Assembly: GCF_023715205.1 (NCBI RefSeq)
Contig: NZ_JAMBNR010000008.1
Location: 1 to 64,000 of the forward strand
Length of the DNA: 64,000 bases
Origin: Mesobacillus maritimus
GTDB taxonomy: Bacteria > Bacillota > Bacilli > Bacillales > Cytobacillaceae
Reading direction: 5' to 3'
Shown: positions 28,566-37,451 of the stretch, one piece after another
Numbering within the stretch: position 1 is the first letter of the stretch
Layout of the letters: each line of letters begins with the position of its first letter
Program-made: the position numbers and the translations under genes
Notes under the pieces: generated by a model
What the model was told of the DNA's origin: nothing
Databases searched by the model: none
What the model saw: the letters and a program-made list of their open reading frames with translations, nothing else

Positions 28566-29576
28566 TTATATACTATTCCTGATGATCAGTCTACCATTTA
28601 AAACAATCTTTTTATGAGTAAGTATATTTTTCTCAATTTGAGCTAATAGCATTTTAGCTGCTTCTTTCCCAGCTGTCTCATTCTCATAATCCATTGTTGT
28701 TAATGCTGGATCCACATATTTAGAGATGTCGGAAGCGCCAATTCCTGTAATTGAAATTTGAGCTGGGATTTTGAAACCAGTTTCTTTCAGAGTTTGCATC
28801 GCTCCTACCGCAATTCGTTCGGTTACGCAGAAAATGGCATCTGGTTTATTGCCCTCAGTGGTTTCAGCCAATATCTGTGCCATTGCTCGGGAACCGGAGG
28901 GAATATCAAAATCAGCTGTGACCATCCACTCTTTCCGTACCTGTAGACCATTTTGCTTCATCGCCTGAAGAAATCCTTGTTTACGCATAACCCCAACCGC
29001 TTGATCTGCTTCGTCCACCCCAATAAATGCTATCTTACTGCGTCCTTTCTTGATCATCAGCTCTGTCATCGCTTTTGCGGCATGAAAATCATCATAAGTT
29101 ACACTAGAAACGCTCGGAATATCCTGACCAATTGCCACAAATGGTAATTTCAACTGTTTGATTTCTGCCAACAAATTATCATTGATATTTGTCGCACTTA
29201 AAATGATCCCGTCCACTTGCCTGCTTTTTAACAATCGTAAATACTCAATCTCTTTCTCAGCTTGAAGATTCGTGCTCGTTAACAAGATTTGATAACCTTG
29301 TTCACTTAGAATCTCATTAATCCCATTGACAACCCGCCCTGCAGTTTCCGTACCCAATTTAGGAAGCACAACCCCAATCACTCGCGTCTTTTTCGTTCTT
29401 AAGGATTGAGCATGCTGACTCGGAACATAACCAGTACGCTCCACCACTTCAAGAACCCGTTTCCGAGCCTCCTCACTCACATACCCAGACTCATTCAAAA
29501 CACGCGAAACCGTCGACCGCGAAACCCTCGCCATCTCCGCAATCTCCTTAATCGTCAACAACCTAGAAACCCCCAT
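28566..29576 (-). CDS. scrR: LacI-family sucrose operon regulator
   Basis: 336 residues. The N-terminal helix-turn-helix is LTIKEIAEMARVSRSTVSRVLNESG in pieces typical of LacI (VSRSTVSRVL, then the hinge helix around RTGYVPSQHAQSLRT). A periplasmic-binding-like effector domain follows. It lies directly upstream of scrA in the same direction, with three matching palindromes between, so it is the presumed repressor of the sucrose genes, probably relieved by a sugar or sugar phosphate. The ATG at 29576 has a poor ribosome site; TTG codons six and seven codons later are possible starts, still before the DNA-binding domain. Confidence 0.9.
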   Translation of the reverse strand: MGVSRLLTIKEIAEMARVSRSTVSRVLNESGYVSEEARKRVLEVVERTGYVPSQHAQSLRTKKTRVIGVVLPKLGTETAGRVVNGINEILSEQGYQILLTSTNLQAEKEIEYLRLLKSRQVDGIILSATNINDNLLAEIKQLKLPFVAIGQDIPSVSSVTYDDFHAAKAMTELMIKKGRSKIAFIGVDEADQAVGVMRKQGFLQAMKQNGLQVRKEWMVTADFDIPSGSRAMAQILAETTEGNKPDAIFCVTERIAVGAMQTLKETGFKIPAQISITGIGASDISKYVDPALTTMDYENETAGKEAAKMLLAQIEKNILTHKKIVLNGRLIIRNSI

Positions 29577-29650
29577 CCTCTAGAACTTTACTACCGAAAT
29601 CATACCACAAACAGGAGATAAGGTCACAGTGACTGTTTACCTAACGCAAA

Positions 29651-29686
29651 AAAATTGGCACTCCACAAAAGTTAGAGGCCAATTTT
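29651..29686 (-). terminator. Terminator after the TRAP binding-protein gene
   Basis: Stem AAAATTGGC (29651-29659) with GCCAATTTT (29678-29686), then seven Ts on the minus strand. Confidence 0.8.
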
Positions 29687-29737
29687 AGGGTGGAATTGTT
29701 ATGTTCCATTTTTATCATTATTATAGAAACGATTGAG

Positions 29738-30805
29738 TTATTTGTGCAGCTTTTTCGCAGCTTCTACTAGTTCGTTTGCTGTATCAGAAGTCTGAGCAAA
29801 CTCTTCAACGATCGGCTGCGCCGCATCAAACCATTCTTGTGATTCTTCTGGTGTCATTTCATGCACTTTTACTCCATTATCACGGAACACTTGGACCGTC
29901 TCACTGTTCGATTCAATGGCCGTTTCCTTTACCCAGTCCTGCAGATCGGCAGAAACTTTTTCTATGATTTGTTGCTGTTCTGAAGACAATTTATTTTCCC
30001 AAGCATGGTTACTTATTACTAACGGATTAGCTGAATATAGAAAGGAGTTACCGCCTGTGTAATTAAAATAATCTACAACTTCATAAATTCGATAAGATAA
30101 AAAGGAATCAAAGGATGTTAATGTTCCGTCGATCGTATTTGTCTGAAGGGCACTGTAGATTTCGGAAGAAGCCATACTCGTAATACCCGCTCCAAGCTGA
30201 CTCAACATTTTTTCAGTATCTTTTCCGGCACCTCTAATTTTTAATCCTTTTAAATCTTCGGGGGATATGACCTCTTTGTTTTTGGTAGCTATTGCCATTG
30301 TTCCCCATCCCCAAACGAGATTTTTCACACCATTATCTTCTAACAATGTGTTAAATTCTTTCCCCACCTCTTCGTCTTTCCACTGCCATGCCTGATCAAA
30401 CGATTGAATGATGCCTGGTAATAAAGTGATGCTAAATTCAGGAACCTTTCCAGCATCATAAAAAGGCGCCCAAATAGCCATATCAATTGCCCCAGAATTG
30501 AGAGAATCATATTGTTCTGTTGCTTTCACTAAAGAATTTGCCGGAAACACTTGAACTTTTATGCTTCCATCACTAGCCTTTTCCACTTCCTCAGCAAACC
30601 GTTCAGCTAAAAGAGAGCGGTAATCCCCTGTACCATTTTGTGGACCTGCCCACTGATGTGCCAATTTTAGTGTAACACTTTTAGAATTTCCATCCCCCTC
30701 ACTGGAGCTAGCACTTTGATTATCTCCACACCCAGCAATTAAACCTAAAAGTAAAACAAAAATAAGATAAACAGCGATTTTTTTCAATGTAACCATTTTG
30801 CACAT
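29738..30805 (-). CDS. TRAP transporter substrate-binding lipoprotein (DctP family)
   Basis: 355 residues. A lipoprotein signal (KKIAVYLIFVLLLGLIAGC, Cys26) anchors it outside the membrane. The mature part begins with a DctP-type KLAHQWAGPQNG, and the conserved Arg of LKGLKIRG would bind a carboxylate ligand. TRAP systems also need the membrane proteins DctQ and DctM, and neither is encoded nearby, so this is an orphan. It follows a crotonase gene by 36 bp, which suggests that the ligand is an organic acid whose CoA ester is then processed. GGGGGAAA precedes the ATG. Confidence 0.88.
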   Translation of the reverse strand: MCKMVTLKKIAVYLIFVLLLGLIAGCGDNQSASSSEGDGNSKSVTLKLAHQWAGPQNGTGDYRSLLAERFAEEVEKASDGSIKVQVFPANSLVKATEQYDSLNSGAIDMAIWAPFYDAGKVPEFSITLLPGIIQSFDQAWQWKDEEVGKEFNTLLEDNGVKNLVWGWGTMAIATKNKEVISPEDLKGLKIRGAGKDTEKMLSQLGAGITSMASSEIYSALQTNTIDGTLTSFDSFLSYRIYEVVDYFNYTGGNSFLYSANPLVISNHAWENKLSSEQQQIIEKVSADLQDWVKETAIESNSETVQVFRDNGVKVHEMTPEESQEWFDAAQPIVEEFAQTSDTANELVEAAKKLHK

Positions 30806-30841
30806 AAGATTTCCCCCTACTTTTCTATTAAAATAGAACGC

Positions 30842-31606
30842 TTATACTTTTCGTTTTTTCCTTTGATCGACAAAAGAGGAGAAGGTTTCCCGGTAATTTG
30901 TTTGATGAACTAAATAATCATTTGCTGCATTCTCTATTTCCATTCTTCTTTCCATCGAGGCACCTACGCCAAGGTTAATTGCTTCCTTCACCTTTTTAAC
31001 CGCCGTCATTGAATTGCCTAGGATTTCTCTTGAGACTTTTTTGGCATATGCATCAAGCTCTTGTTCTTCTATCAGTTGGTCAACTATTCCTATTCGATAA
31101 GCTTCTTCTGAAGAAACAACACATGAACGAAAGATGAGTTCTTTTGCTTTCGAAGCTCCAACAATAACCGGTAAATTGCGACTACTCACCACTAGTCCAT
31201 AAGAGGCACCGGGAAATCGAAAAGATGCTTGTGGAGATGCAATTCGAAAATCACAAGCTAAAGCTATTTCTGCTCCACCACCAAAAGCGTATCCATTGAT
31301 AACCCCTATAACAGGGATGGATAGATTTTCAATATTTTTAACCATTTTTCCAAACTGATTTAGAAAAAGTTGATTTTCTTCTACAGTCATGTTTAAAAAA
31401 TCCGTCGTATCCGCACCCGCACAAAAAGAATGATTCGTTCCAGTAATCAGTAGTACATCAACATTACCGTGCCTTTGAATCTCGCCAACAACAAGCTCAA
31501 CTTCATCTATCATTTTCATATTAATGGCATTTCGAACTTTTGGCCGATTAAAGGCTAGATAACCGACTCTATCATTCACTTCAAATAAAATGGTTTCAAA
31601 AATCAT
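30842..31606 (-). CDS. Enoyl-CoA hydratase/isomerase (crotonase) family protein
   Basis: 254 residues. The crotonase fold is clear: CoA-binding FNRPKVRNAIN, oxyanion-hole residues in SFCAGADTTDF and GGGAEIALACDFRIAS. Glu113 matches one catalytic glutamate of enoyl-CoA hydratase. The position of the second (in the usual PEINLG) reads FPGASYGLVV, so that acid is absent; the enzyme may be an isomerase, decarboxylase or hydrolase type and not a classical hydratase. It lies between a GntR regulator and an orphan TRAP binding protein on one strand. Confidence 0.85.
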   Translation of the reverse strand: MIFETILFEVNDRVGYLAFNRPKVRNAINMKMIDEVELVVGEIQRHGNVDVLLITGTNHSFCAGADTTDFLNMTVEENQLFLNQFGKMVKNIENLSIPVIGVINGYAFGGGAEIALACDFRIASPQASFRFPGASYGLVVSSRNLPVIVGASKAKELIFRSCVVSSEEAYRIGIVDQLIEEQELDAYAKKVSREILGNSMTAVKKVKEAINLGVGASMERRMEIENAANDYLVHQTNYRETFSSFVDQRKKRKV

Positions 31607-31700
31607 ACTAGCTCCACCTATCTTTCGTTTGCCTTTAAATAACTAATTAACAGAAAACATACTTGTTTCTGCGACAATATCAAAAAAAAACGAAATCCTA

Positions 31701-32345
31701 TCAACCTGTTTTCTTTTCAATTCCCATTAGAAATCGCTTTTTGCCACTTTCCATATGATCCTCCAAGACTGCTTTTGCAATATTCAGTTTTCTCTCTTTA
31801 ATTGCTTTCCATAGCAACTGATGTTCTTGAAGAGAATGCTGAATGTTCTCAGGGGTTTCGAGGACAAATTTTTGTAAGGCAATTAAAGGAGCTCCTAAGC
31901 GAGAGTAAAAGTTTTTGAAAATCTCATTTTCTGATAAACACAATATTTTATAGTGAAAGTCATTATTTAAAATGGAGTATTCTTCTTGGTTAGCGGTATA
32001 CATAGCTTCAATAATTCGATCAATCTCGTTTATCTTATTTTCAGGCAATGGATATTTTAGTCGTCGGATTGACATAATTTCAAGTGCAATCCTAACCTCA
32101 AACAAATCACATAGATCTTGTTTATTATACTTCTTTACAAAAGCCCCCCTTTTTGGAATCCTCTCAATCAATCCCTCTGTCTCAAGCATATACAATGCTT
32201 CCCTAATTGGTCCTCGGCTTGTTCCAAATGTATTCGCATATTTCTCTTCAATTACTTTTGAGCCAGGGACAAGTTTATTATTCACGATATCCATGACAAT
32301 CTGACTAGCAATCATTTTGGGCAAATGGGTTTTTTCGCGCATCAT
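31701..32345 (-). CDS. GntR-family regulator (FadR/FCD subfamily)
   Basis: About 214 residues. The N-terminal winged helix (VIEEKYANTFGTSRGPIREALYMLETEGLIER) is followed by an all-helical FCD ligand domain with the metal-binding pattern (FEVRIALE, NDFHYKIL, HQLLWKAI, LEDHM). Such regulators answer to small carboxylates. The ATG at 32345 is preferred, after CGAGGTG; the frame stays open 15 bases further upstream. It precedes the crotonase and TRAP genes on the same strand and probably controls them. No operator could be recognised. Confidence 0.87.
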   Translation of the reverse strand: MMREKTHLPKMIASQIVMDIVNNKLVPGSKVIEEKYANTFGTSRGPIREALYMLETEGLIERIPKRGAFVKKYNKQDLCDLFEVRIALEIMSIRRLKYPLPENKINEIDRIIEAMYTANQEEYSILNNDFHYKILCLSENEIFKNFYSRLGAPLIALQKFVLETPENIQHSLQEHQLLWKAIKERKLNIAKAVLEDHMESGKKRFLMGIEKKTG

Positions 32346-32557
32346 AACACCTCGAACCAAATTGTTAACAATTTTTCACAAAGACGAAGAAAGGATAAGA
32401 TTTAGTTACCGTTATTATAAAGATACTTCAGTACAGAATCAACAGATTGTTGACAATATTCTAAATTTTCTTTATTTTAAAGCTATCCTCACTCGAACTT
32501 AAGATTTTAACACTATACTCTATACTAATTCTAAAACAGAATCTGCATCCTACCTCG

Positions 32558-32597
32558 AAAAAAGTTGACTCCTAATTTTAGATAGGAGCCAACTTTT
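32558..32597 (-). terminator. Terminator of the DUF4317 gene
   Basis: Stem AAAAGTTGGCTCCTA with its complement around ATCTAAAAT, T run on the minus strand. It is nearly the same sequence as the terminator at 15517-15557. Confidence 0.8.
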
Positions 32598-32655
32598 GTT
32601 ACCATATATTCTTTGTACAATCTTTTATCATAAATTAATTTTTTAATGTTAAGGA

Positions 32656-33819
32656 TTATAGCGTTCCATTCTCCAATTTAAACCCTTCCACAACTACGTC
32701 TTCTTCCACTTCTAAAAGTAGACAGCGCTTGCCATCAAACGTAATGTATTTTAAGTTTTTTAAGTCTTTTGGATTGAGGGTTACTGTGGCGATATTAGTG
32801 CTGATTTTCACTTTTTTGGGAACTAAACTACTTGCTTTAAACTCGTGTTTTTCATCATCAAGTACATCCTTAAAAGCATGCTCTACTTTTTCGGTGTCCA
32901 CATTTTCAACACCACTTACTTCAAGAATTCTCTCGACGTCGCGATAATCCAACCTCGGAATTTCGCTACTTTCTTCACTCTCTTCGTTTTCATGGACGAT
33001 TTTATCAATCTCTTCGTAAACATTAGAAATCACGCGTGAGTCTACTTCATCACCCATTACATTAATTAAAATTTGTTCGAAGCTCACTTTATCATCTTCA
33101 GCGGTAATCACTTCTTCACAATTAAGCACTTGTTCAATAAAAGTATAATCTGGTTGATTATTTTTCCCAGCATTATATAGGATGTGGTTTACATCCGCGG
33201 CGTTGTCATTGAAAGCAGGAAACAAGAAGCCTGACATTGGAGCCGCTAAATTTATGATTGGATCAAACACATTATTGGGCTTGAAAGCTTTTTCAACATA
33301 ATCGAACAGCAGCGCCTTTTTCGGTTGGTCTGTTTTATTCAAACTACAAAGTATAAATTCATTTGAAAAAACCTCATCATCCCCACCTTCTTCTGATTCC
33401 AGATCGCGTTTCCTTGTATGTTTTCGGTATTCGCCTCTAATGAACGTTACCACTGTATCAAAATCATAAACTGTATGCGAAAACATTTTTGCGACGATGT
33501 CGAGCATATTTTCCTTCCACTCGTCCGTCGATTCTGCATGTATTCCCTCATAAAGAATCGCTTGAGTGTGAAATTCACCTTCACGTTGAAATCTTAATTC
33601 AAATAATTTCGTATCTAGATTCCCAGTCAGCACTTTTTTAAAATTAGCTAAAAATAATTCTTGTGCTTCTAAATCCAACATCTCAAATGGCTGACTCATG
33701 TGATGGTAAATCTCACCCGTTTCTTTTTGAACATAAACAGTGAAAATTTCGCGGATGTTCATCTTTGCGTTATTCAATTTGAATTCTTTTCGGATATTAG
33801 CGATGTCGTTTTTATTCAT
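32656..33819 (-). CDS. DUF4317 domain protein
   Basis: 387 residues, soluble and acidic, with no signal peptide. It starts MNKNDIANIRKEFKLNN and contains FLFPAFNDNAADVNHILYN and LDYRDVERILEVSGV, which match the DUF4317 family of Firmicutes. The family has no known function; members are single cytosolic proteins of this length. The gene is monocistronic, ending in its own terminator. The upstream interval is filled with MITEs. Confidence 0.82.
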   Translation of the reverse strand: MNKNDIANIRKEFKLNNAKMNIREIFTVYVQKETGEIYHHMSQPFEMLDLEAQELFLANFKKVLTGNLDTKLFELRFQREGEFHTQAILYEGIHAESTDEWKENMLDIVAKMFSHTVYDFDTVVTFIRGEYRKHTRKRDLESEEGGDDEVFSNEFILCSLNKTDQPKKALLFDYVEKAFKPNNVFDPIINLAAPMSGFLFPAFNDNAADVNHILYNAGKNNQPDYTFIEQVLNCEEVITAEDDKVSFEQILINVMGDEVDSRVISNVYEEIDKIVHENEESEESSEIPRLDYRDVERILEVSGVENVDTEKVEHAFKDVLDDEKHEFKASSLVPKKVKISTNIATVTLNPKDLKNLKYITFDGKRCLLLEVEEDVVVEGFKLENGTL

Positions 33820-33903
33820 TAAGTAATGCTCCCATTCTTGAGTATTAGAAACCTACTATCTATAAGAGTCCTTTTTCTCTAATTTAAGGTGAATATTATT
33901 AAA

Positions 33904-34085
33904 GGTTGTTTTCGTAAAGATTGTTGTTAAAATCTTAAAGCCGATTTTAACGCAATAGTAGCCTTTTCGGATGGTTTAATTTAGTTTGCAAGCCCTTTTC
34001 TCATTAATGAAACCCTTTTGGGATAAAAACTAGCTCATACAGTTGTTTTTTCGAGTCAAAAGCAACAAAGTTTTAGAAAAGAGCC
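33904..34085. mobile_element. MITE (182 bp), intact, ISL3-like ends, empty IS110 target site
   Basis: Bounded by a perfect 8-bp duplication TTATTAAA (33896-33903 and 34086-34093). The ends are related inverted repeats: GGTTGTTTTCGTAAAGATTG on the left and the complement of GGCTCTTTTCTAAAACTTTG on the right. It has no coding capacity. It aligns along its length with the interrupted copy at 42664-44408. The 8-bp duplication and GGCTCTTT-type ends suggest mobilisation by an ISL3-family transposase encoded elsewhere. Confidence 0.87.
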
Positions 34086-34126
34086 TTATTAAAATTTGAT
34101 ATTGATATTAAGCGGTTCAAAAAAAT

Positions 34127-34241
34127 GGATGTTTTCGTTGAAATTTTTTAACGCAACTATACCCATTTCGTAATGGTTAAATTAAGTTTGCTGTCTCTTT
34201 AATTCGTATTTTTGTTCAAGAACAGGTCTTAAGAAAGAGCC
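34127..34241. mobile_element. Older, internally deleted MITE copy
   Basis: Starts GGATGTTTTCGTTGAAAT and ends CTTAAGAAAGAGCC, with the internal block CATTTCGTAATGGTTAAATTAAG shared in diverged form with the other copies. The flanks AAAAAAAT and TAAAAAAT differ at one base and may be the old target duplication. 34242-34590 holds nothing else that I can identify. Confidence 0.6.
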
Positions 34242-34591
34242 TAAAAAATAAACCACTCGCAAAAGGTTCTTTCACGAACGGCAATTGATTTCGTTAGTAT
34301 ATGTATTGAAAATAACCAGGAGAAAGAATTGATGCTCTGTTATTCAATATATAGAGAGAGAGTACTATTTTCTCATACAGGTCTTCGCAGAAAAAACTTC
34401 TCCCTGCGAGTCACACTCTTTCACCCACTCGTACTTCTTTCAGCACTTTGTGATACCATTTTTTTTGTTCTAAATGCAAACTGAATGACAACTGATTGAA
34501 AATCAATACGTTCAAAACCCGCTTGTTAACTATATCAGATTTTTTTTCAATAAGACAAGAATTATAATTTCTTGTTAGCCTCATAAAAAAA

Positions 34592-34614
34592 GAAGACTTC
34601 ATAAAAAAGTCTTC
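34592..34614 (-). terminator. Terminator of the 48-aa gene
   Basis: Stem GAAGACT (34592-34598) with AGTCTTC (34608-34614), then seven Ts on the minus strand, 22 bases past the stop. Confidence 0.8.
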
Positions 34615-34636
34615 GCCTAAAGACAAGCTTTTCAAT

Positions 34637-34783
34637 TTAATGAACACGAATAACCTCTTCTATATCTTCATCAAAATGAACTCGTGTATGCTTTGATTCA
34701 ATCCGTTCAAACTCTTCCTTTTCTTCGTTTAAAAACTCTCCAGACCACCAATGCTTGAATTCAAGAAACAGTTCAGTTAGCAT
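34637..34783 (-). CDS. Small acidic protein, unassigned (48 aa)
   Basis: 48 residues: MLTELFLEFKHWWSGEF, then a charged helix (EEKEEFERIESKH) and VHFDEDIEEVIRVH. TGGAGGA precedes the ATG at a good distance, and a U-tailed terminator follows, so the unit looks complete. I do not recognise the family. A membrane-surface role is possible from the amphipathic Trp/Phe-rich start, but this is a guess. Confidence 0.7.
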   Translation of the reverse strand: MLTELFLEFKHWWSGEFLNEEKEEFERIESKHTRVHFDEDIEEVIRVH

Positions 34784-35212
34784 CTTGATTCCTCCATTTC
34801 GGTTTATGGATTACTTATACATTCATTATATCTTTAAAAACCTTGTTATTGAAGCGCCTTCATTATTCGCGGAATAGCAAGATAATCCTGAATTATACGA
34901 AAATATATTAACCCTTTTAAAGCCGATTACCGTTATTTGATGTAGTCCGCTTTTGAGCAAGGTTACTCGTACGTGTAAGACTCCAGTGATGTTTTGGTAC
35001 TAATAGACTATTCTAATCATATCTTATAAAGTCAAACTTTATTCAGTATGGTTTTTTAAAATCAGCCCCTACTGAATGTTAGTCACGCATAGCCTAACTG
35101 ATTTTTCACCAATCAGGCTTTTGACCTATAGTTGATCTCCCCTCTTATCCTTTTTTCTTACTGTCAGTTAATGCGAGATAAAAGAAAACAAAAAAAAAGG
35201 AGTGCAAAACAG
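34784..35212. other. Interval without genes
   Basis: About 430 bp between divergent genes. It contains GTCACGCATAGCCTAACTGA near 35082-35101, which resembles a stretch near 13032-13051, and a poor hairpin next to it. The promoter of the dehydrogenase-like gene must be here. I see nothing else. Confidence 0.4.
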
Positions 35213-36625
35213 TTGATAAATATGAAGGTGGGTTTACGTCCTATTGTAAATAAAGTGAATTTACCTACTGTTTTAAAAACCGCCATACTTCCGGGTGACT
35301 CCATTGAAAGACTATTTATTGCGACTCAAGTAGGAGAAATCTTTTACATAGGAAATTCAAACTTAAGGGTCTTTTTAGATATTCGGAAACGTATTCTAAA
35401 ACTTGGCGATTCTAGTGGCGGCTATGATGAACGGGGATTGATAGGGCTAGCGTTTCATCCCCAATTTTATTATAATGGCCTATTTTACCTTCATTATTCA
35501 GTTGCAGGAACACAAGGACCAGGTGCTCTTCCCGAATCATATAACCCAAACCCATGTGACCTTAACACTTTAAATTTAAAATGGAAAAATAGAGAATCAC
35601 AATATGATCATATAGATACAATTGAAGAATGGGTCCTACAATCTAATGGCCACCCCAAAAAAAGACGGACTTTACTTAATTTAAGAAGACCATTTTCAAA
35701 TCATAATGGTGTCAATAGCTTAAATTTTTCACCTGAAACAGGAAAACTTGTGTTAACAACTGGAGACGGGGGTTCAGGCTACGATCCATTTAACTTAAGC
35801 CAAGATGATTTAGAAATTGCTGGTAAAATAATTGAAATTGATGTAAGTAAAAATACTTATCTCAATAATCCCCCGATTGTCACTCGGTTTACTGAACTTC
35901 CTATAACAATTCAGGAAACGCTTTCGGTCATGGCGAAGGGTGTTCGCAATATACCAGGCATTTCATTTCAAAGATACAAAAATCAATTTATTAAATATAC
36001 GGGAAATGTTGGCCAAGATTTGGTCGAATCCGTTTTTTCATTCGTTCATTATAAACCAATACCGGTTACTCAGCTTATACAAGCCACTTCTATGAATACT
36101 ATACTAGAAAAAGAGGGATATATTAACTTTGGTTGGCGAGGTTGGGAAGGTGATTTTCCTACTTCAAGTGTTAAGAACTGTTCAAGTAATCCAGCTTTGT
36201 CTGAGAAAACAACAGCTTTTTATAATGAAGCAATAACACTTTCAAAAAGCCGTCTTCAGCCTTTGACAAGTTATTATCATAAAGACAATCGACCCGATAA
36301 AATCGAAGGAACTGCTCTTACAGGAGTTCAAGCATATATGGGAAGAAGTATTCCTGGCTTAACAGGAAGTGTTGTTTTTATCGATCTTGCCCAAAAAGGT
36401 TCCCATTCTCAGGTTAAAGGTGCCTTAGCTTATACATTTGTAAAACCAAATGCTCAACCAAATGATTATCATGTCATTCAAACCAATTATCATTTCGGTT
36501 CTGAACCAGCTTTTTTTGTAAATTTAGGAACTAACCTGAATCAAACGAGATTGTATCTAGGTGTTTATCGTTCTATGAAAGTAAGTGATTTTAACCAAGG
36601 TACAATTTTTGAAATCGTTCCATAA
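35213..36625 (+). CDS. Glucose/sorbosone dehydrogenase-family beta-propeller protein
   Basis: About 470 residues from the TTG at 35213, which follows AAAGGAG; an ATG at 35222 is an alternative, and the open frame reaches back to 35132. It shows the family landmarks: DERGLIGLAFHPQF, then SNHNGVNSLNFSPETGKLVLTTGDGGSGYD. These proteins bind pyrroloquinoline quinone and oxidise sugars, normally outside the cell. No signal peptide is evident from any of these starts, and I see no PQQ synthesis genes, so the cofactor and location are open. It is preceded by a long gene-free stretch and ends before a hairpin at 36753. Confidence 0.75.
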   Translation: MINMKVGLRPIVNKVNLPTVLKTAILPGDSIERLFIATQVGEIFYIGNSNLRVFLDIRKRILKLGDSSGGYDERGLIGLAFHPQFYYNGLFYLHYSVAGTQGPGALPESYNPNPCDLNTLNLKWKNRESQYDHIDTIEEWVLQSNGHPKKRRTLLNLRRPFSNHNGVNSLNFSPETGKLVLTTGDGGSGYDPFNLSQDDLEIAGKIIEIDVSKNTYLNNPPIVTRFTELPITIQETLSVMAKGVRNIPGISFQRYKNQFIKYTGNVGQDLVESVFSFVHYKPIPVTQLIQATSMNTILEKEGYINFGWRGWEGDFPTSSVKNCSSNPALSEKTTAFYNEAITLSKSRLQPLTSYYHKDNRPDKIEGTALTGVQAYMGRSIPGLTGSVVFIDLAQKGSHSQVKGALAYTFVKPNAQPNDYHVIQTNYHFGSEPAFFVNLGTNLNQTRLYLGVYRSMKVSDFNQGTIFEIVP

Positions 36626-36752
36626 ACCATCGCAGTTAATTCTTCTTTATTTTTAGATTAAACGAATCGAAAATAAATATAAAAGGCTGGACTTATCATT
36701 TTATTCTTTAAAGAAAATGAAAGCCATCAGCTAAAAAGGAATGCAAGTAAAA

Positions 36753-36778
36753 GAAGACGAAATTTATAGTTCGTCTTC
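36753..36778. terminator. Bidirectional hairpin between convergent genes
   Basis: Perfect 9-bp stem GAAGACGAA (36753-36761) with TTCGTCTTC (36770-36778), between the dehydrogenase-like gene (+) and the cupredoxin gene (-). Confidence 0.7.
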
Positions 36779-36822
36779 TCACGCCTTAAATCAATAAATG
36801 GAACACAGCTAGATCTGCCATT

Positions 36823-37206
36823 TTATTTAACGATTACTTTTCCAACCATTCCTTGCTGAACATGATACCTACATATCAGTTCATATGTACCGGATTGTTT
36901 CGGTTTCACGGAAATGGTTTTTTCTTTTCCTGGCTGAACCTCGGCGTCAATTTCAAGATTTTCTACTGTAAAGGTATGCTCAACCTTACCTTTGTTTTTT
37001 AGTATCAATGTTGTGCTTGTACCTTCTGGAATTGTGATGTTTTTCGGGTTAAAATAATGATCGTTTAATTCGACCACAATCGGTTTCACTGTCTCCATCG
37101 AATTTGTTTCTACGACAGTTGCGGCAGAGACGCTAAGAGAGCCTAGTGTAGTCACAATCATTGCAAGCATAACGATTAATCCTGATATCCTATTTTTCAC
37201 AAACAT
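36823..37206 (-). CDS. Exported cupredoxin-domain protein
   Basis: 127 residues. Signal peptide of about 28 residues ending in SVSAA. The rest is one cupredoxin beta-sandwich with a type-1 copper site visible as His77 (VEHTF), Cys112, His115 (ICRYHVQQGM) and Met120. It would carry or store copper on the outer face of the membrane; alternatively it is a soluble relative of the cytochrome oxidase subunit II copper domain. GGGGGGG precedes the ATG. It is monocistronic. Confidence 0.87.
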   Translation of the reverse strand: MFVKNRISGLIVMLAMIVTTLGSLSVSAATVVETNSMETVKPIVVELNDHYFNPKNITIPEGTSTTLILKNKGKVEHTFTVENLEIDAEVQPGKEKTISVKPKQSGTYELICRYHVQQGMVGKVIVK

Positions 37207-37451
37207 TCATAAACCCCCCCTTTCATTCTTAATCACTATTTTTTACATTCAAAAAAATATTATTACTAGAAAAATTCGGACTTGCTACTAATCGGGAAAG
37301 TCATCAGATTACAGTTTTTCCAAAAATTCATCATATACATTTCATTTTCTGGAAAATAACAGGAAAGCAGTCCCATCTTCTCGAATACACATTACTAACA
37401 ACTATGATTCGTAGGCAAAAAGAAATAGTTAAAATCGAGAGGAGAATGTGA

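Noticed and set aside
34411-34647. 78-codon minus-strand open frame
   Set aside because: It runs through a terminator hairpin and overlaps the end of the better supported 48-residue gene.
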